From: Streptomyces hilarionis
GTDB taxonomy: Bacteria > Actinomycetota > Actinomycetes > Streptomycetales > Streptomycetaceae
Assembly (NCBI RefSeq): GCF_024539675.1
Contig: NZ_JAHHIT010000089.1
Location: forward strand, 1 to 39,735
DNA: 39,735 nucleotides
Direction of reading: 5' to 3'
Part shown: positions 23,592 through 32,328 of the stretch, one piece after another
Position numbering within the stretch: the stretch's first letter is position 1
Layout of the letters: each line of letters starts with the position of its first letter
The notes under the pieces: generated by a model
What the model was told of the DNA's origin: nothing
The model's database searches: none
The model's input: the letters and a program-made list of their open reading frames with translations, nothing else
Position numbers and translations under genes: made by a program

Positions 23592-25246
23592 GCGCATCAG
23601 CCGTCCACAGCCTGTGGACAACGGCGGCAACCGCGGCCGACCCGATCTCCAAGATCGACACTCCGAAGATCGAATACGGGCAATTGTCGCCCACCCTGAT
23701 CGTCGTGGGCGCGGCGATCATCGGGGTGCTGGTCGAGGCGTTCGTGCCGCGCAAGCACCGCTACTACGCCCAACTCTTCCTGTCCGCAGCCGCGTTGATC
23801 GCCGCGTTCGTCGCCGTGGTCATGCTGGCGGCGGACGGGTACGGCACCACGAAGGCGCGCATCGCGGCCATGGGCGCGATCGCGGTCGACGGACCGGCCC
23901 TCTTCCTCCAGGGCACGATCCTGCTGGCCGCCCTGGTCGGCCTGTTCACCTTCGCCGAACGCCGCCTCGACCCCGAGGCGCACGGAACCCGGGTCGACTC
24001 CTTCGCCGCCCAGGCGGCGTCCGTGCCCGGCAGCGAAAGCGAACAGGCAGCGGTCAAGGCCGGGTTCACGACGACCGAGGTCTTCCCGCTGCTGCTGTTC
24101 GCGGTCGCCGGCATGCTGGTCTTCCCGTCGGCCAACGACCTGCTGACGCTCTTCATCGCCCTGGAAGTCTTCTCGCTGCCCCTGTACCTCCTGTGCGCCC
24201 TGGCCCGCCGCAAGCGGCTCATGTCGCAGGAGGCCGCGGTCAAGTACTTCCTCCTCGGCGCGTTCGCCTCCGCGTTCACCCTCTTCGGCATCGCCCTGCT
24301 GTACGGATACGCGGGCTCGGTGTCGTACGGGACCGTCGCGCAGGTCGTCGACGGCACCGTCCAGAACGTCAACCCGGCGCTCGCCGACACCATGGGCAAC
24401 GACGCGCTGCTCCTGATCGGCACCGCGTTGATCGTCATGGGCCTGCTGTTCAAGGTGGGCGCGGTGCCGTTCCACATGTGGACGCCCGACGTCTACCAGG
24501 GCGCGCCCACCCCGGTCACCGGCTTCATGGCCGCGGCGACCAAGGTGGCCGCCTTCGGTGCGCTGCTGCGCCTGCTCTACGTGGTCCTGCCCGGGCTGCG
24601 CTGGGACTGGCGGCCGGTGATGTGGGGCGTCGCGATCATCACGATGCTGGGCGGCGCGATCGTGGCGATCACGCAGACCGACATCAAGCGGCTGCTGGCG
24701 TACTCGTCCATCGCGCACGCCGGGTTCATCCTCGCGGGCGTGATCGCGACCACCCCGGACGGCGTCTCGTCGGTCCTCTTCTACCTGGCCGCGTACTCGT
24801 TCGTGACGATCGGCGCGTTCGCCGTGGTCACCCTCGTGCGCGACGCCGGCGGAGAGGCCACGCACCTGTCCAAGTGGGCGGGGCTCGGGCGCAGGTCGCC
24901 CCTGGTGGCTGCCGTGTTCGCGGTGTTCCTGCTGGCCTTCGCCGGCATTCCGCTGACCTCCGGGTTCGCCGGGAAGTTCGCCGTCTTCAAGGCGGCGGCG
25001 GAGGGCGGCGCGGCCCCGCTGGTCGTGGTCGGTGTGATCTCCTCGGCGATCGCCGCCTTCTTCTACATCCGGGTGATCGTGCTGATGTTCTTCAGCGAGC
25101 CGAGGCCCGACGGCCCGACCGTCGCCGTCCCGTCGCCGTTGACGGTGATGGCGATCGGCGTGGGAGTGGCGGTCACGCTGGTGCTCGGCGTGGCGCCGCA
25201 GTACTTCCTGGACCTGGCGAATCAGGCGGGAGTGTTCGTGCGCTGA
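23588..25246 (+). CDS. nuoN: NADH-quinone oxidoreductase subunit N
   Basis: A 552-residue antiporter-like proton-pumping subunit, last of the operon. Key segments: LFIALEVFSLPLYLLCAL (Glu), KVGAVPFHMWTPDVYQGAPT (Lys), MAAATKVAAFGALLRLL and LLAYSSIAHAGFILAG. The N-terminal region (residues 1-30) is longer than in E. coli and contains ISKIDTPKIEYGQLSPTLIV before the first helix. The start overlaps nuoM (GTGA). A GC hairpin 33 bp after the stop probably ends the transcript. Confidence 0.97.
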   Translation: MSASAVHSLWTTAATAADPISKIDTPKIEYGQLSPTLIVVGAAIIGVLVEAFVPRKHRYYAQLFLSAAALIAAFVAVVMLAADGYGTTKARIAAMGAIAVDGPALFLQGTILLAALVGLFTFAERRLDPEAHGTRVDSFAAQAASVPGSESEQAAVKAGFTTTEVFPLLLFAVAGMLVFPSANDLLTLFIALEVFSLPLYLLCALARRKRLMSQEAAVKYFLLGAFASAFTLFGIALLYGYAGSVSYGTVAQVVDGTVQNVNPALADTMGNDALLLIGTALIVMGLLFKVGAVPFHMWTPDVYQGAPTPVTGFMAAATKVAAFGALLRLLYVVLPGLRWDWRPVMWGVAIITMLGGAIVAITQTDIKRLLAYSSIAHAGFILAGVIATTPDGVSSVLFYLAAYSFVTIGAFAVVTLVRDAGGEATHLSKWAGLGRRSPLVAAVFAVFLLAFAGIPLTSGFAGKFAVFKAAAEGGAAPLVVVGVISSAIAAFFYIRVIVLMFFSEPRPDGPTVAVPSPLTVMAIGVGVAVTLVLGVAPQYFLDLANQAGVFVR

Positions 25247-25278
25247 GTCACCATGCCGCTGACCTGCGGTGGCGTGCA

Positions 25279-25317
25279 CGGTGGGCCCGGTTCCCCGACA
25301 GGGGGCCGGGCCCACCG
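25279..25317 (+). terminator. Strong GC hairpin after the nuo operon
   Basis: CGGTGGGCCCGG (25279-25290) pairs perfectly with CCGGGCCCACCG (25306-25317), and CCCC/GGGG in the loop adds a further stem. There is no T-tract. The 12-bp perfect stem placed 33 bp after nuoN makes it the best terminator candidate in the window. Confidence 0.75.
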
Positions 25318-25517
25318 GCGTCCGCACCGCCGGCTTCGCGCCCGCGCCCCCGTTTCGGGGACCCGGGTGGGGAGGATCCCTCGGGACCCGTGCGGGGACT
25401 CGTCGGGGACCGCCACGCGGTGTCACCGGAAAGAGCCTGTGGATAACTCCGGCGCTGTCGGTCCGGACCCCTATCGTGGAGGCAGTGGTCGAGAGACGAC
25501 GTACGGGGGACCAGTCG

Positions 25518-27578
25518 ATGGGCGGGACGGGCGGGATCAGCGAGATGACAGGTATCACCGGGACACCGGAGCGGACCGAGAGCGAGGCGCTGGCCACGCT
25601 GCACCGGGTCTTCGGCTACGACGCCTTCCGCGGCGAGCAGGAAGCGGTCATCGAGCACGTGGTGGCCGGCGGGGACGCGGTGGTCCTCATGCCCACCGGC
25701 GGCGGCAAGTCGCTGTGCTACCAGATTCCGGCCCTGGTCAGACCAGGTACGGGCATCGTCGTCTCCCCGCTGATCGCGCTGATGCAGGACCAGGTGGACG
25801 CGCTGCGGGCGCTCGGCGTCAACGCCGGGTTCATGAACTCCACGCAGGACTTCGACGAGCGGCGCGTGGTCGAGGCCGAGTTCCTCGCGGGTGAGCTCGA
25901 CCTGCTGTACCTGGCGCCGGAGCGGTTGCGGCTTCAGTCCACCCTCGATCTCCTCTCGCGCGGCAAGATCGCCGTGTTCGCGATCGACGAGGCGCACTGT
26001 GTGTCCCAGTGGGGCCACGACTTCCGCCCGGACTACCTCTCCCTCTCCGTGCTGGGCGAGCGCTGGCCGGACGTCCCGCGGATCGCGCTCACCGCGACGG
26101 CCACCCACGCCACGCACCAGGAGATCACCCAGCGGCTGAACATGCCGGCGGCCCGGCACTTCGTGGCCAGCTTCGACCGGCCCAACATCCAGTACCGGAT
26201 CGTGCCGAAGGCCGACCCCAAGAAGCAGCTCCTGAGCTTTCTGCGCGAGGAGCACGCGGGCGACGCGGGCATCGTGTACTGCCTCTCGCGCAACTCCGTT
26301 GAGAAGACGGCCGAGTTCCTCTCCCGCAACGGCATCGAGGCCGTGCCCTACCACGCGGGTCTGGACGCGGGCACGCGCGCGGCGCACCAGTCCCGCTTCC
26401 TGCGCGAGGAGGGCCTGGTGGTGTGCGCGACCATCGCGTTCGGCATGGGCATCGACAAGCCGGACGTCCGGTTCGTCGCCCACCTCGACCTGCCGAAGTC
26501 GATCGAGGGCTACTACCAGGAGACCGGGCGCGGCGGGCGTGACGGCCTGCCCTCCACCGCGTGGATGGCCTACGGCCTCAACGACGTCATACAGCAGCGC
26601 AAGCTGATCCAGAGCGGCGAGGGGGACGAGGCGTTCCGCAGGAGGGCCGGCGCGCACCTGGAGTCGATGCTCGCTCTGTGCGAGACGGTCCAGTGCCGCC
26701 GAGGGCAGCTCCTCGCCTACTTCGGCCAGGAACCGGACGCGGCGGGCTGCGGCAACTGCGACACCTGCCTCACCCCGCCGGAGACCTGGGACGGCACGGT
26801 CGCGGCCCAGAAGGTGCTGTCGACCATCGTCCGGCTGCAAAGGGAACGCGGTCAGAAGTTCGGCGCGGTGCAGATCGTCGACATCCTGATGGGCAAGCGC
26901 ACGGCGAAGGTGATCCAGTTCGACCACGACCAGCTGTCCGTGTTCGGCATCGGCGAGGACCTCACCGAGGGCGAGTGGCGCGGAGTCGTACGGCAGTTGC
27001 TGGCGCAGGGGCTGCTCGCGGTCGAGGGGGAGTACGGCACCCTGGTGCTGACGGAGGCCAGCGGGGCCGTGCTGCGCCGGGAGCGGGACGTCCCGTTGCG
27101 CAAGGAGCCGAAGAAGCCGGTGACGTCGAAGGCGTCGGGCTCCTCGTCCGGCCGGGGCAAGGGCAAGGCCGCCGTGGCCGAGCTGCCCGAGGCGTTGCTG
27201 CCGGCCTTCGAGGCGTTGCGTGCCTGGCGTGCCGAGCAGGCCCGTGAGCAGGGCGTTCCGGCGTACGTCATCTTCCATGACGCGACGCTGCGGGAGATCG
27301 CCACCGCGTGGCCCACGTCGGTGGAGCAGCTCGGCGGCGTCAGCGGCGTCGGCGAGAGAAAGCTGGCCACGTACGGGGAGGGCGTCCTCGGCGTCCTGGC
27401 CTCGCTCGGCGGCGCCCCGGAGCCGGCCGCCCCGGAGCCGGCCGCCGCGGGGTCCGTCGCCGCGGGGTCGTCCGTGAGCGCCGGCCGTGCGGCCGACGCC
27501 GGCGCCCACACGGATCAGGGCGATCCGGACCTCTGGCCCGAGAGCGAAGCGGAGCCGGAGCCCGAGGACTGGATGTAG
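25518..27578 (+). CDS. recQ: ATP-dependent DNA helicase RecQ
   Basis: A 686-residue superfamily 2 3'-5' DNA helicase for recombination repair. Motifs in order: Walker A PTGGGKS (59-65), DEAH box in AIDEAHCVSQWGHDF (about 156-170), TATAT, motif V AFGMGIDKPDVRFV, and the arginine-finger motif VI YYQETGRGGRDG. Zinc ligands in the RecQ C-terminal domain are seen in CETVQCRRGQLLAYF and CGNCDTC. A winged helix and a C-terminal HRDC domain (about 561-640, ending GVSGVGERKLATYG) follow, then an Ala/Pro-rich tail. ATG 25518 is chosen (GGGGGA 7 bases upstream). A GTG at 25487 is in frame but too close to its own GGAGG. Confidence 0.95.
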   Translation: MGGTGGISEMTGITGTPERTESEALATLHRVFGYDAFRGEQEAVIEHVVAGGDAVVLMPTGGGKSLCYQIPALVRPGTGIVVSPLIALMQDQVDALRALGVNAGFMNSTQDFDERRVVEAEFLAGELDLLYLAPERLRLQSTLDLLSRGKIAVFAIDEAHCVSQWGHDFRPDYLSLSVLGERWPDVPRIALTATATHATHQEITQRLNMPAARHFVASFDRPNIQYRIVPKADPKKQLLSFLREEHAGDAGIVYCLSRNSVEKTAEFLSRNGIEAVPYHAGLDAGTRAAHQSRFLREEGLVVCATIAFGMGIDKPDVRFVAHLDLPKSIEGYYQETGRGGRDGLPSTAWMAYGLNDVIQQRKLIQSGEGDEAFRRRAGAHLESMLALCETVQCRRGQLLAYFGQEPDAAGCGNCDTCLTPPETWDGTVAAQKVLSTIVRLQRERGQKFGAVQIVDILMGKRTAKVIQFDHDQLSVFGIGEDLTEGEWRGVVRQLLAQGLLAVEGEYGTLVLTEASGAVLRRERDVPLRKEPKKPVTSKASGSSSGRGKGKAAVAELPEALLPAFEALRAWRAEQAREQGVPAYVIFHDATLREIATAWPTSVEQLGGVSGVGERKLATYGEGVLGVLASLGGAPEPAAPEPAAAGSVAAGSSVSAGRAADAGAHTDQGDPDLWPESEAEPEPEDWM

Positions 27579-27600
27579 CGCGCGGCGGCCGCACCGGGGC

Positions 27601-27651
27601 GTGGAGCGGCCCCACCGGGCCATGGAGCGGTCCCACCGGGCCGTGGCGCGG
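27601..27651. repeat. Two tandem 21-bp repeats with hairpin potential, plus partial third
   Basis: GTGGAGCGGCCCCACCGGGC begins unit 1 (27601-27621), and unit 2 (27622-27642) differs at only two positions. A third partial copy follows. Each unit can form GGCCC-CACC-GGGCC (27608-27621 in unit 1). Lying between convergent recQ and the flavoprotein gene, the pair may serve as a two-sided terminator. Confidence 0.6.
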
Positions 27652-27657
27652 ACCTGC

Positions 27658-30567
27658 CTACAGGGCCCGCGTCGCGTAGGCCCGCACGTCCGCGTCGGTG
27701 TCCGTCGTGGCCGTGGCGAGGGCGGCCCGGGCGGGCTCCGCGTCACGGTGGCGGGTCAGGGCCAGGACGGCGGCCTTGCGGACGTCGGCGTTCGGGTCGG
27801 CCAGCGCCTTGGCCAGCGCGGGGACGGCCGTGTCGGGGTGGGCCACGGACAGCGCGGTGGCGGCGCCGGCCCGCACCTGCCAGGCCGGGTCCGACAGCGC
27901 GGTCACGGCCCGGGCGGCGAGCGGCGCCGGGCAGCCGGTGGCTCCCAGCGCGCCGTAGGCGGCGGCCCGCACCAGCGCATCCGGATCGCCGACGAGAGCG
28001 ACCAGGGCGGTGTGCACGGCATCGGTCTCGACGGCATCGTCCGCACCCGCGCCAGGGGCGAAGGCGCGGGCGGTCCCGTCGGGCGAGTCGCTCCCCGGGG
28101 CGTGGTCCAGGCGGCCGGCGGCCACGGTGGCCAGGGACTTGGCGAGGGTGACGCGGACCTCGCGGGACGGGTCGCCCGTGGCCGCACGGGCCAGTTCGTC
28201 GGCGGCGTCGACGGAGACCAGGGCGCGGACGGCCTCGATGCGCACCGCGATGTCGGCGTCGGTGAGGGCGCCGGCGAACAGGGCGGCGTCGCCGAGGCGC
28301 AGCGCACGCAGCACGTCGAGGGCCGCGGCGCGGACCACCGGATCGGACTCGGTCAGCGCGGCGGCGAGGCCGTCGCGCAGGGCGGGCTCGGGCGGCAGGG
28401 TCTCGACGAGCTCCCGGAGCGAGGCGGCGGCGGTGGACCGTACCTCCGCGGCGGGGTCGCGCAGCGCCCGGGCGAGCGCGGGGCCGGTGCCCGACGGCAC
28501 GGTCTCGGTGAGGACGGCGACCGCCTCACGCCGGACGGCGGGCGTCGGATCGCTCAGGTAGGAGAGCAGGGCGTCGAGTTCGGGTTCCTCCTCGGCGAGG
28601 GCCACGAGTTCGAGAAGACGGGAGGAGGACCGCGGGGAGGAGGACGGCTCGGCGTCGGGCCTGGAGCCGGAGCCGGAGACGGCGGACGCCGAGGCGTCGC
28701 CGGCCACCGATCCGGCCGCCGAGCCGGCCATCGCGCCGGCCGCTTCGGCGGGGGCTTCGACGCCGGCGGCGACGGGCGCCACGTCCCGTGACCCGGCCGT
28801 GGCCACGTCCTCGGGGCGGACTTCGCCGAGATGCCGCGAGGGGCCGCCGACGGGGGTGAACCCGTCGACCGGGACCAGGTAGGGAGCCACGGGTCTGGCC
28901 GTGAACTCCATAACACCGGAGGGGGACTTGTGCAGGTCGAGGTGGTGGAACCAGGAGTCGTCGTCGCGACGGGGGTGGTCGAGGCGTTCGTGGTAGAGGC
29001 CCCAGCGGGACTCGGTGCGGGCCAGGGAGGCGCGCGCGGCCATCTCCGCGCAGTCGCGGATGAAGGAGACCTCGGCGCAGCGCATCAGCTCGTGCGGGGT
29101 GCGCGCGCCCATCTCGGCGATGTCGTCCCGCATCCGTTCGAAGGACTCCAGGGCCAGCGACAGCCGCGCACCCGACTTCGGCGGGGCCACGTAGTCGTTC
29201 ACGAAGCGGCGCAGCTTGTACTCGACCTGGGGCTGCGGCGGGCCGTCGGGGTTGCGCAGCGGGCGGTAGATCAGTTCGTGCGCCTCGCGCAGCTGGTCGG
29301 CGGGCAGCTCGCCGTCGTACGCCGTGTACCGGGCCGCGTCCGCGCCCGCGAGGTCGCCGAAGACGAACGCGCCGATCATGTAGTTGTGCGGGACGCAGGC
29401 CAGGTCGCCGGCCGCGTACAGGCGGGGGACGGTCGTGCGGGCGTGCTCGTCCACCCGGACGCCCGAGGCCGAGTGGCCGCCGCACAGGCCGATCTCCGAG
29501 ATGTGCATCTCGATGTCGTGGGTGCTGTAGTCGTGGCCGCGGCCCGAGTGGAAGGTGCCCCGGGTGGGCCGCTCGGTGGAGTGCAGGATCGTCTCCAGGG
29601 CGGAGAGCGACTCCTCGGGCAGGTGGCTCAGCTTCAGGTAGACCGGGCCGCGGTCGCTCGCGACCTCCGCGGCGAACTCGGCCATCATCTGCCCCGACCA
29701 GTAGTCGGAGTCGACGAAGCGCTCGCCGTGCCGGTTGACCTGGTAACCGCCGAACGGGTTGGCGACGTAGGCGCAGGCGGGACCGTTGTAGTCCTTGATC
29801 AGCGGGTTGATCTGGAAGCACTCGATGCCGGTCAGCTCGGCGCCCGCGTGGTAGGCCATGGCGTAGCCGTCGCCCGCGTTGGTGGGGTTCTCATACGTGC
29901 CGTACAGGTAACCGGAGGCGGGCAGTCCGAGGCGGCCGCAGGCGCCGGTCGCGAGGATCACCCCGCCCGCGCGGACGGTGACGAACCGCCCGGTGCGGGT
30001 GTTGAAGCCGACGGCGCCGATGGCGCGGCCGTCCTCGGGGGAGGTCAGCACCCGCACCGGCATCACCCGGTTCTCGATGCGGATCCGCTCCCGCATCTCG
30101 CGCCGCCGCAACTGCCGGTACAGGACCTTCTTGACGTCCTTGCCCTCCGGCATCGGCAGGACGTAGGAGCCGGAGCGGTGGACCTGGCGGACCGCGTAGT
30201 CGCCGTGCTCGTCCTTCTCGAACTTCACGCCGTACGACTCCAGCCGCTGCACCATGGCGAAGCCGCGGGTCGCTGTCTGGCGGACGGTCGTCTGGTCGAC
30301 GATGCCGTCGTTGGCGCGGGTGATCTCGGCGACGTAGTCGTCGGGCTCGGCGCGGCCGGGGACGACCGCGTTGTTGACGCCGTCCATGCCCATCGCGAGC
30401 GCCCCCGAGTGGCGTACGTGGGCCTTCTCCAGGAGCAGCACGTCGGCGCCGCGCTCGGCGGCGGTCAGGGCCGCCATGGTGCCGGCGGTGCCGCCGCCGA
30501 TGACGAGGACGTCGCAGGTCAGCTCCTCGGCGTCGTCGAGCGCGGGGATCTGCACAGGGGTGTCCAC
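27658..30567 (-). CDS. AprA/fumarate-reductase-like FAD oxidoreductase fused to HEAT repeats
   Basis: A 969-residue protein. Residues 1 to about 575 are a fumarate reductase/succinate dehydrogenase/adenylylsulfate reductase type flavoprotein: FAD motif VLVIGGGTAG (20-29), the RHSGALAMGMDGVNN loop, ATGACGRLGLP, ENPTNAGDGYAMAYHAGAEL, and the late FAD contact RLYAAGDLACVPHNYMIGAF. An Ala/Pro/Ser linker (about 580-648) joins it to roughly nine HEAT repeats (649-969), each with a VRxxA helix (VRREAV, VRSTAA, VRAAAL, VRIEAV and so on). The operon also encodes a two-cluster ferredoxin, the expected electron partner as in AprAB. GTG start, GAAAGG 8 bases upstream, 11 bp after the ATPase stop. I recall annotated but uncharacterised proteins with this fusion. 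The substrate is unknown. Confidence 0.9.
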   Translation of the reverse strand: MDTPVQIPALDDAEELTCDVLVIGGGTAGTMAALTAAERGADVLLLEKAHVRHSGALAMGMDGVNNAVVPGRAEPDDYVAEITRANDGIVDQTTVRQTATRGFAMVQRLESYGVKFEKDEHGDYAVRQVHRSGSYVLPMPEGKDVKKVLYRQLRRREMRERIRIENRVMPVRVLTSPEDGRAIGAVGFNTRTGRFVTVRAGGVILATGACGRLGLPASGYLYGTYENPTNAGDGYAMAYHAGAELTGIECFQINPLIKDYNGPACAYVANPFGGYQVNRHGERFVDSDYWSGQMMAEFAAEVASDRGPVYLKLSHLPEESLSALETILHSTERPTRGTFHSGRGHDYSTHDIEMHISEIGLCGGHSASGVRVDEHARTTVPRLYAAGDLACVPHNYMIGAFVFGDLAGADAARYTAYDGELPADQLREAHELIYRPLRNPDGPPQPQVEYKLRRFVNDYVAPPKSGARLSLALESFERMRDDIAEMGARTPHELMRCAEVSFIRDCAEMAARASLARTESRWGLYHERLDHPRRDDDSWFHHLDLHKSPSGVMEFTARPVAPYLVPVDGFTPVGGPSRHLGEVRPEDVATAGSRDVAPVAAGVEAPAEAAGAMAGSAAGSVAGDASASAVSGSGSRPDAEPSSSPRSSSRLLELVALAEEEPELDALLSYLSDPTPAVRREAVAVLTETVPSGTGPALARALRDPAAEVRSTAAASLRELVETLPPEPALRDGLAAALTESDPVVRAAALDVLRALRLGDAALFAGALTDADIAVRIEAVRALVSVDAADELARAATGDPSREVRVTLAKSLATVAAGRLDHAPGSDSPDGTARAFAPGAGADDAVETDAVHTALVALVGDPDALVRAAAYGALGATGCPAPLAARAVTALSDPAWQVRAGAATALSVAHPDTAVPALAKALADPNADVRKAAVLALTRHRDAEPARAALATATTDTDADVRAYATRAL

Positions 30568-30578
30568 CGGGGTGCCTT

Positions 30579-31457
30579 TCAGGTGTTCAGGGAGGTCAGG
30601 ACGGCCCTGCGCAGGGCCGTGTGCGCGGGGTCGTCGTGGGCGGCGCGCTCGCGGGGGCGCGGCACGTCCCGAACGTCCACGAGGCGGCCCGCGCCGAGGA
30701 GCGCCACGCGGTCGCCGAGGAAGAGGGCCTCGTCCACGTCGTGGGTGACGAAGACGACGGTCGCGCCCGTGCCGCGCAGCACCTGCACCAGCAGGTCCTG
30801 CATGCCGGCGCGGGTCTGGGCGTCGAGGGCGCCGAAGGGTTCGTCCATGAGGACGGCCCGCGGACCCGCGGCGAGGGCCCGGGCCAGTTGCGCGCGCTGG
30901 CGCTGGCCTCCGGAGACGCGGTGCGGCAACTGCCGTGCGCGGTCGGCGAGTCCGACGCGGTCGAGCCAGTCGGCGGCCTGCCTGCGGCGGTCCGCGCGCG
31001 GCGTGCCCTGGATGGCGAGGGGGAGTTCGACGTTGCCCAGCAGGGTGCGCCAGGGGAGGAGGGCGTCCTCCTGGAAGACGAGCGCCCGGTCGGCGGCGGG
31101 CCCGCCGATCGGCCGGCCGTCCTGTTCCACGGCGCCCGCCAGTGCGGGCAGCAGCCCGGCCAGGGTGCGCAGCAGCGTCGACTTGCCGCAGCCGGAGGGG
31201 CCGACGACGGTGAGGATCTCCCCGGGCGGGATGTCGAGGTCGACGTCGGCCAGGGCGGTGGCGTCGGGGCGGCCGAGGGCGGCCCCCCGCAGCGTGAGCC
31301 GGGTGCCGCGCGGGGCGGCGCCGGAGCCCGCGCCCCCGGCTGCACTCCGGTCGGCGGCCGTCCCGGCGGCAGGGTCGGCCGGACCCGCTGCGGCGGCTGC
31401 GCCGGGCGGCCCGCCGGGTGTGCCGGTCGTCTCGCGGGTGTCAGACGAGGTGCTCAT
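30579..31457 (-). CDS. ABC transporter ATPase, SsuB/TauB/NrtD type
   Basis: A 292-residue ATP-binding subunit of the nitrate/sulfonate/taurine importer group. Walker A GPSGCGKST (86-94), signature VSGGQRQRAQLARAL, Walker B AVLMDEPFGALD and the switch His in VVFVTHDVDEALFLGDRV are intact. The first 50 residues are an unusual Ala/Gly/Pro-rich extension. The ATG overlaps the permease gene by 17 bases and has GAGGAGG 8 bases upstream. The substrate class follows from family and neighbours only. Confidence 0.92.
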   Translation of the reverse strand: MSTSSDTRETTGTPGGPPGAAAAAGPADPAAGTAADRSAAGGAGSGAAPRGTRLTLRGAALGRPDATALADVDLDIPPGEILTVVGPSGCGKSTLLRTLAGLLPALAGAVEQDGRPIGGPAADRALVFQEDALLPWRTLLGNVELPLAIQGTPRADRRRQAADWLDRVGLADRARQLPHRVSGGQRQRAQLARALAAGPRAVLMDEPFGALDAQTRAGMQDLLVQVLRGTGATVVFVTHDVDEALFLGDRVALLGAGRLVDVRDVPRPRERAAHDDPAHTALRRAVLTSLNT

Positions 31458-32328
31458 CGCGCGCCTCCTCGGGTTCGGTCCTGGTGCCGGCGGCGGGGGA
31501 GGCGGTCGGCGCCCCGATGGCCCGGGCCGGGAGCGGGCGGGCCGCGCGGGGCCGGCCCGCGGGGACGTAGGACGTGCGCGGCAGCCAGCGGGTCAGCCGG
31601 CGGCCGAGGAGTTCCACGGCCGTGGAGGTGGCCCAGCCGAGCACGCCGATCGTCACCATGCCGACGAACACGCCCGGGTAGTCGACGACGGTGTAGTCCT
31701 GCCAGGTGCGGTAGCCGACGCCGTACTGGCCGGAGATCATCTCCGCGGAGATCACACAGATCCACGAGACGCCGAGGCCGACCGAGAGTCCGCCGAAGAT
31801 GCCGGGCAGCGCGCCCGGCAGCACGACCGAGCCGAGGATCCGCCACCGGCCGCCGCCCATGGTGCGCACCGCCTCCTCCCAGTCGGGGGTCAGGGCGCGG
31901 ACGGCGTGCCGGGTGGAGACCATGACGGGGAAGAACGCGGCGGTGAAGGTGATGAAGACGATGCCCTGTTCGTTGGAGGGGAAGAGCAAAATCGCGACGG
32001 GGACCAGGGCGATCGCGGGGATGGGCCGGACGACTTCGAGGACGGGCCCGAGCAGGTCCTCGGCGAGCCGCGAGCGTGCCACGAGCACGCCCGTGGCGAC
32101 GCCCGCGACGGCGGCGAGGAGGAAGCCGGTCAGGATGCGGGTGAGGCTGTCGTCGAGGTCGGTCCAGTAGTCGTCGCCGGCCAGACGGCCGGCGAAGGTG
32201 CGGGCCACGTCGGCGACGGTGGGGAACTGGGAGAAACGCAGCCACAGGTCGACGTTCAGGCTGGTCAGGAGTTGCCACAGGCCGAGGGTCGCCGCCACCG
32301 ACGCCGTCCGCAGCGCATACCGGGTCAC
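31441..32328 (-). CDS. ABC transporter permease, SsuC/TauC type
   Basis: A 295-residue inner-membrane protein with about six helices. The EAA loop that docks the ATPase reads EEAVRTMGGGRWRILGSVVL, followed by PGALPGIFGGLSVGLGVSW, standard for the BPD_transp_1 family. Its GTG start overlaps the binding-protein stop (GTGA). The C-terminal 45 residues are a hydrophilic Ala/Pro/Arg-rich tail. A long frame upstream of this GTG is antisense-like reading within the binding-protein gene. Confidence 0.92.
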   Translation of the reverse strand: MTRYALRTASVAATLGLWQLLTSLNVDLWLRFSQFPTVADVARTFAGRLAGDDYWTDLDDSLTRILTGFLLAAVAGVATGVLVARSRLAEDLLGPVLEVVRPIPAIALVPVAILLFPSNEQGIVFITFTAAFFPVMVSTRHAVRALTPDWEEAVRTMGGGRWRILGSVVLPGALPGIFGGLSVGLGVSWICVISAEMISGQYGVGYRTWQDYTVVDYPGVFVGMVTIGVLGWATSTAVELLGRRLTRWLPRTSYVPAGRPRAARPLPARAIGAPTASPAAGTRTEPEEARDEHLV

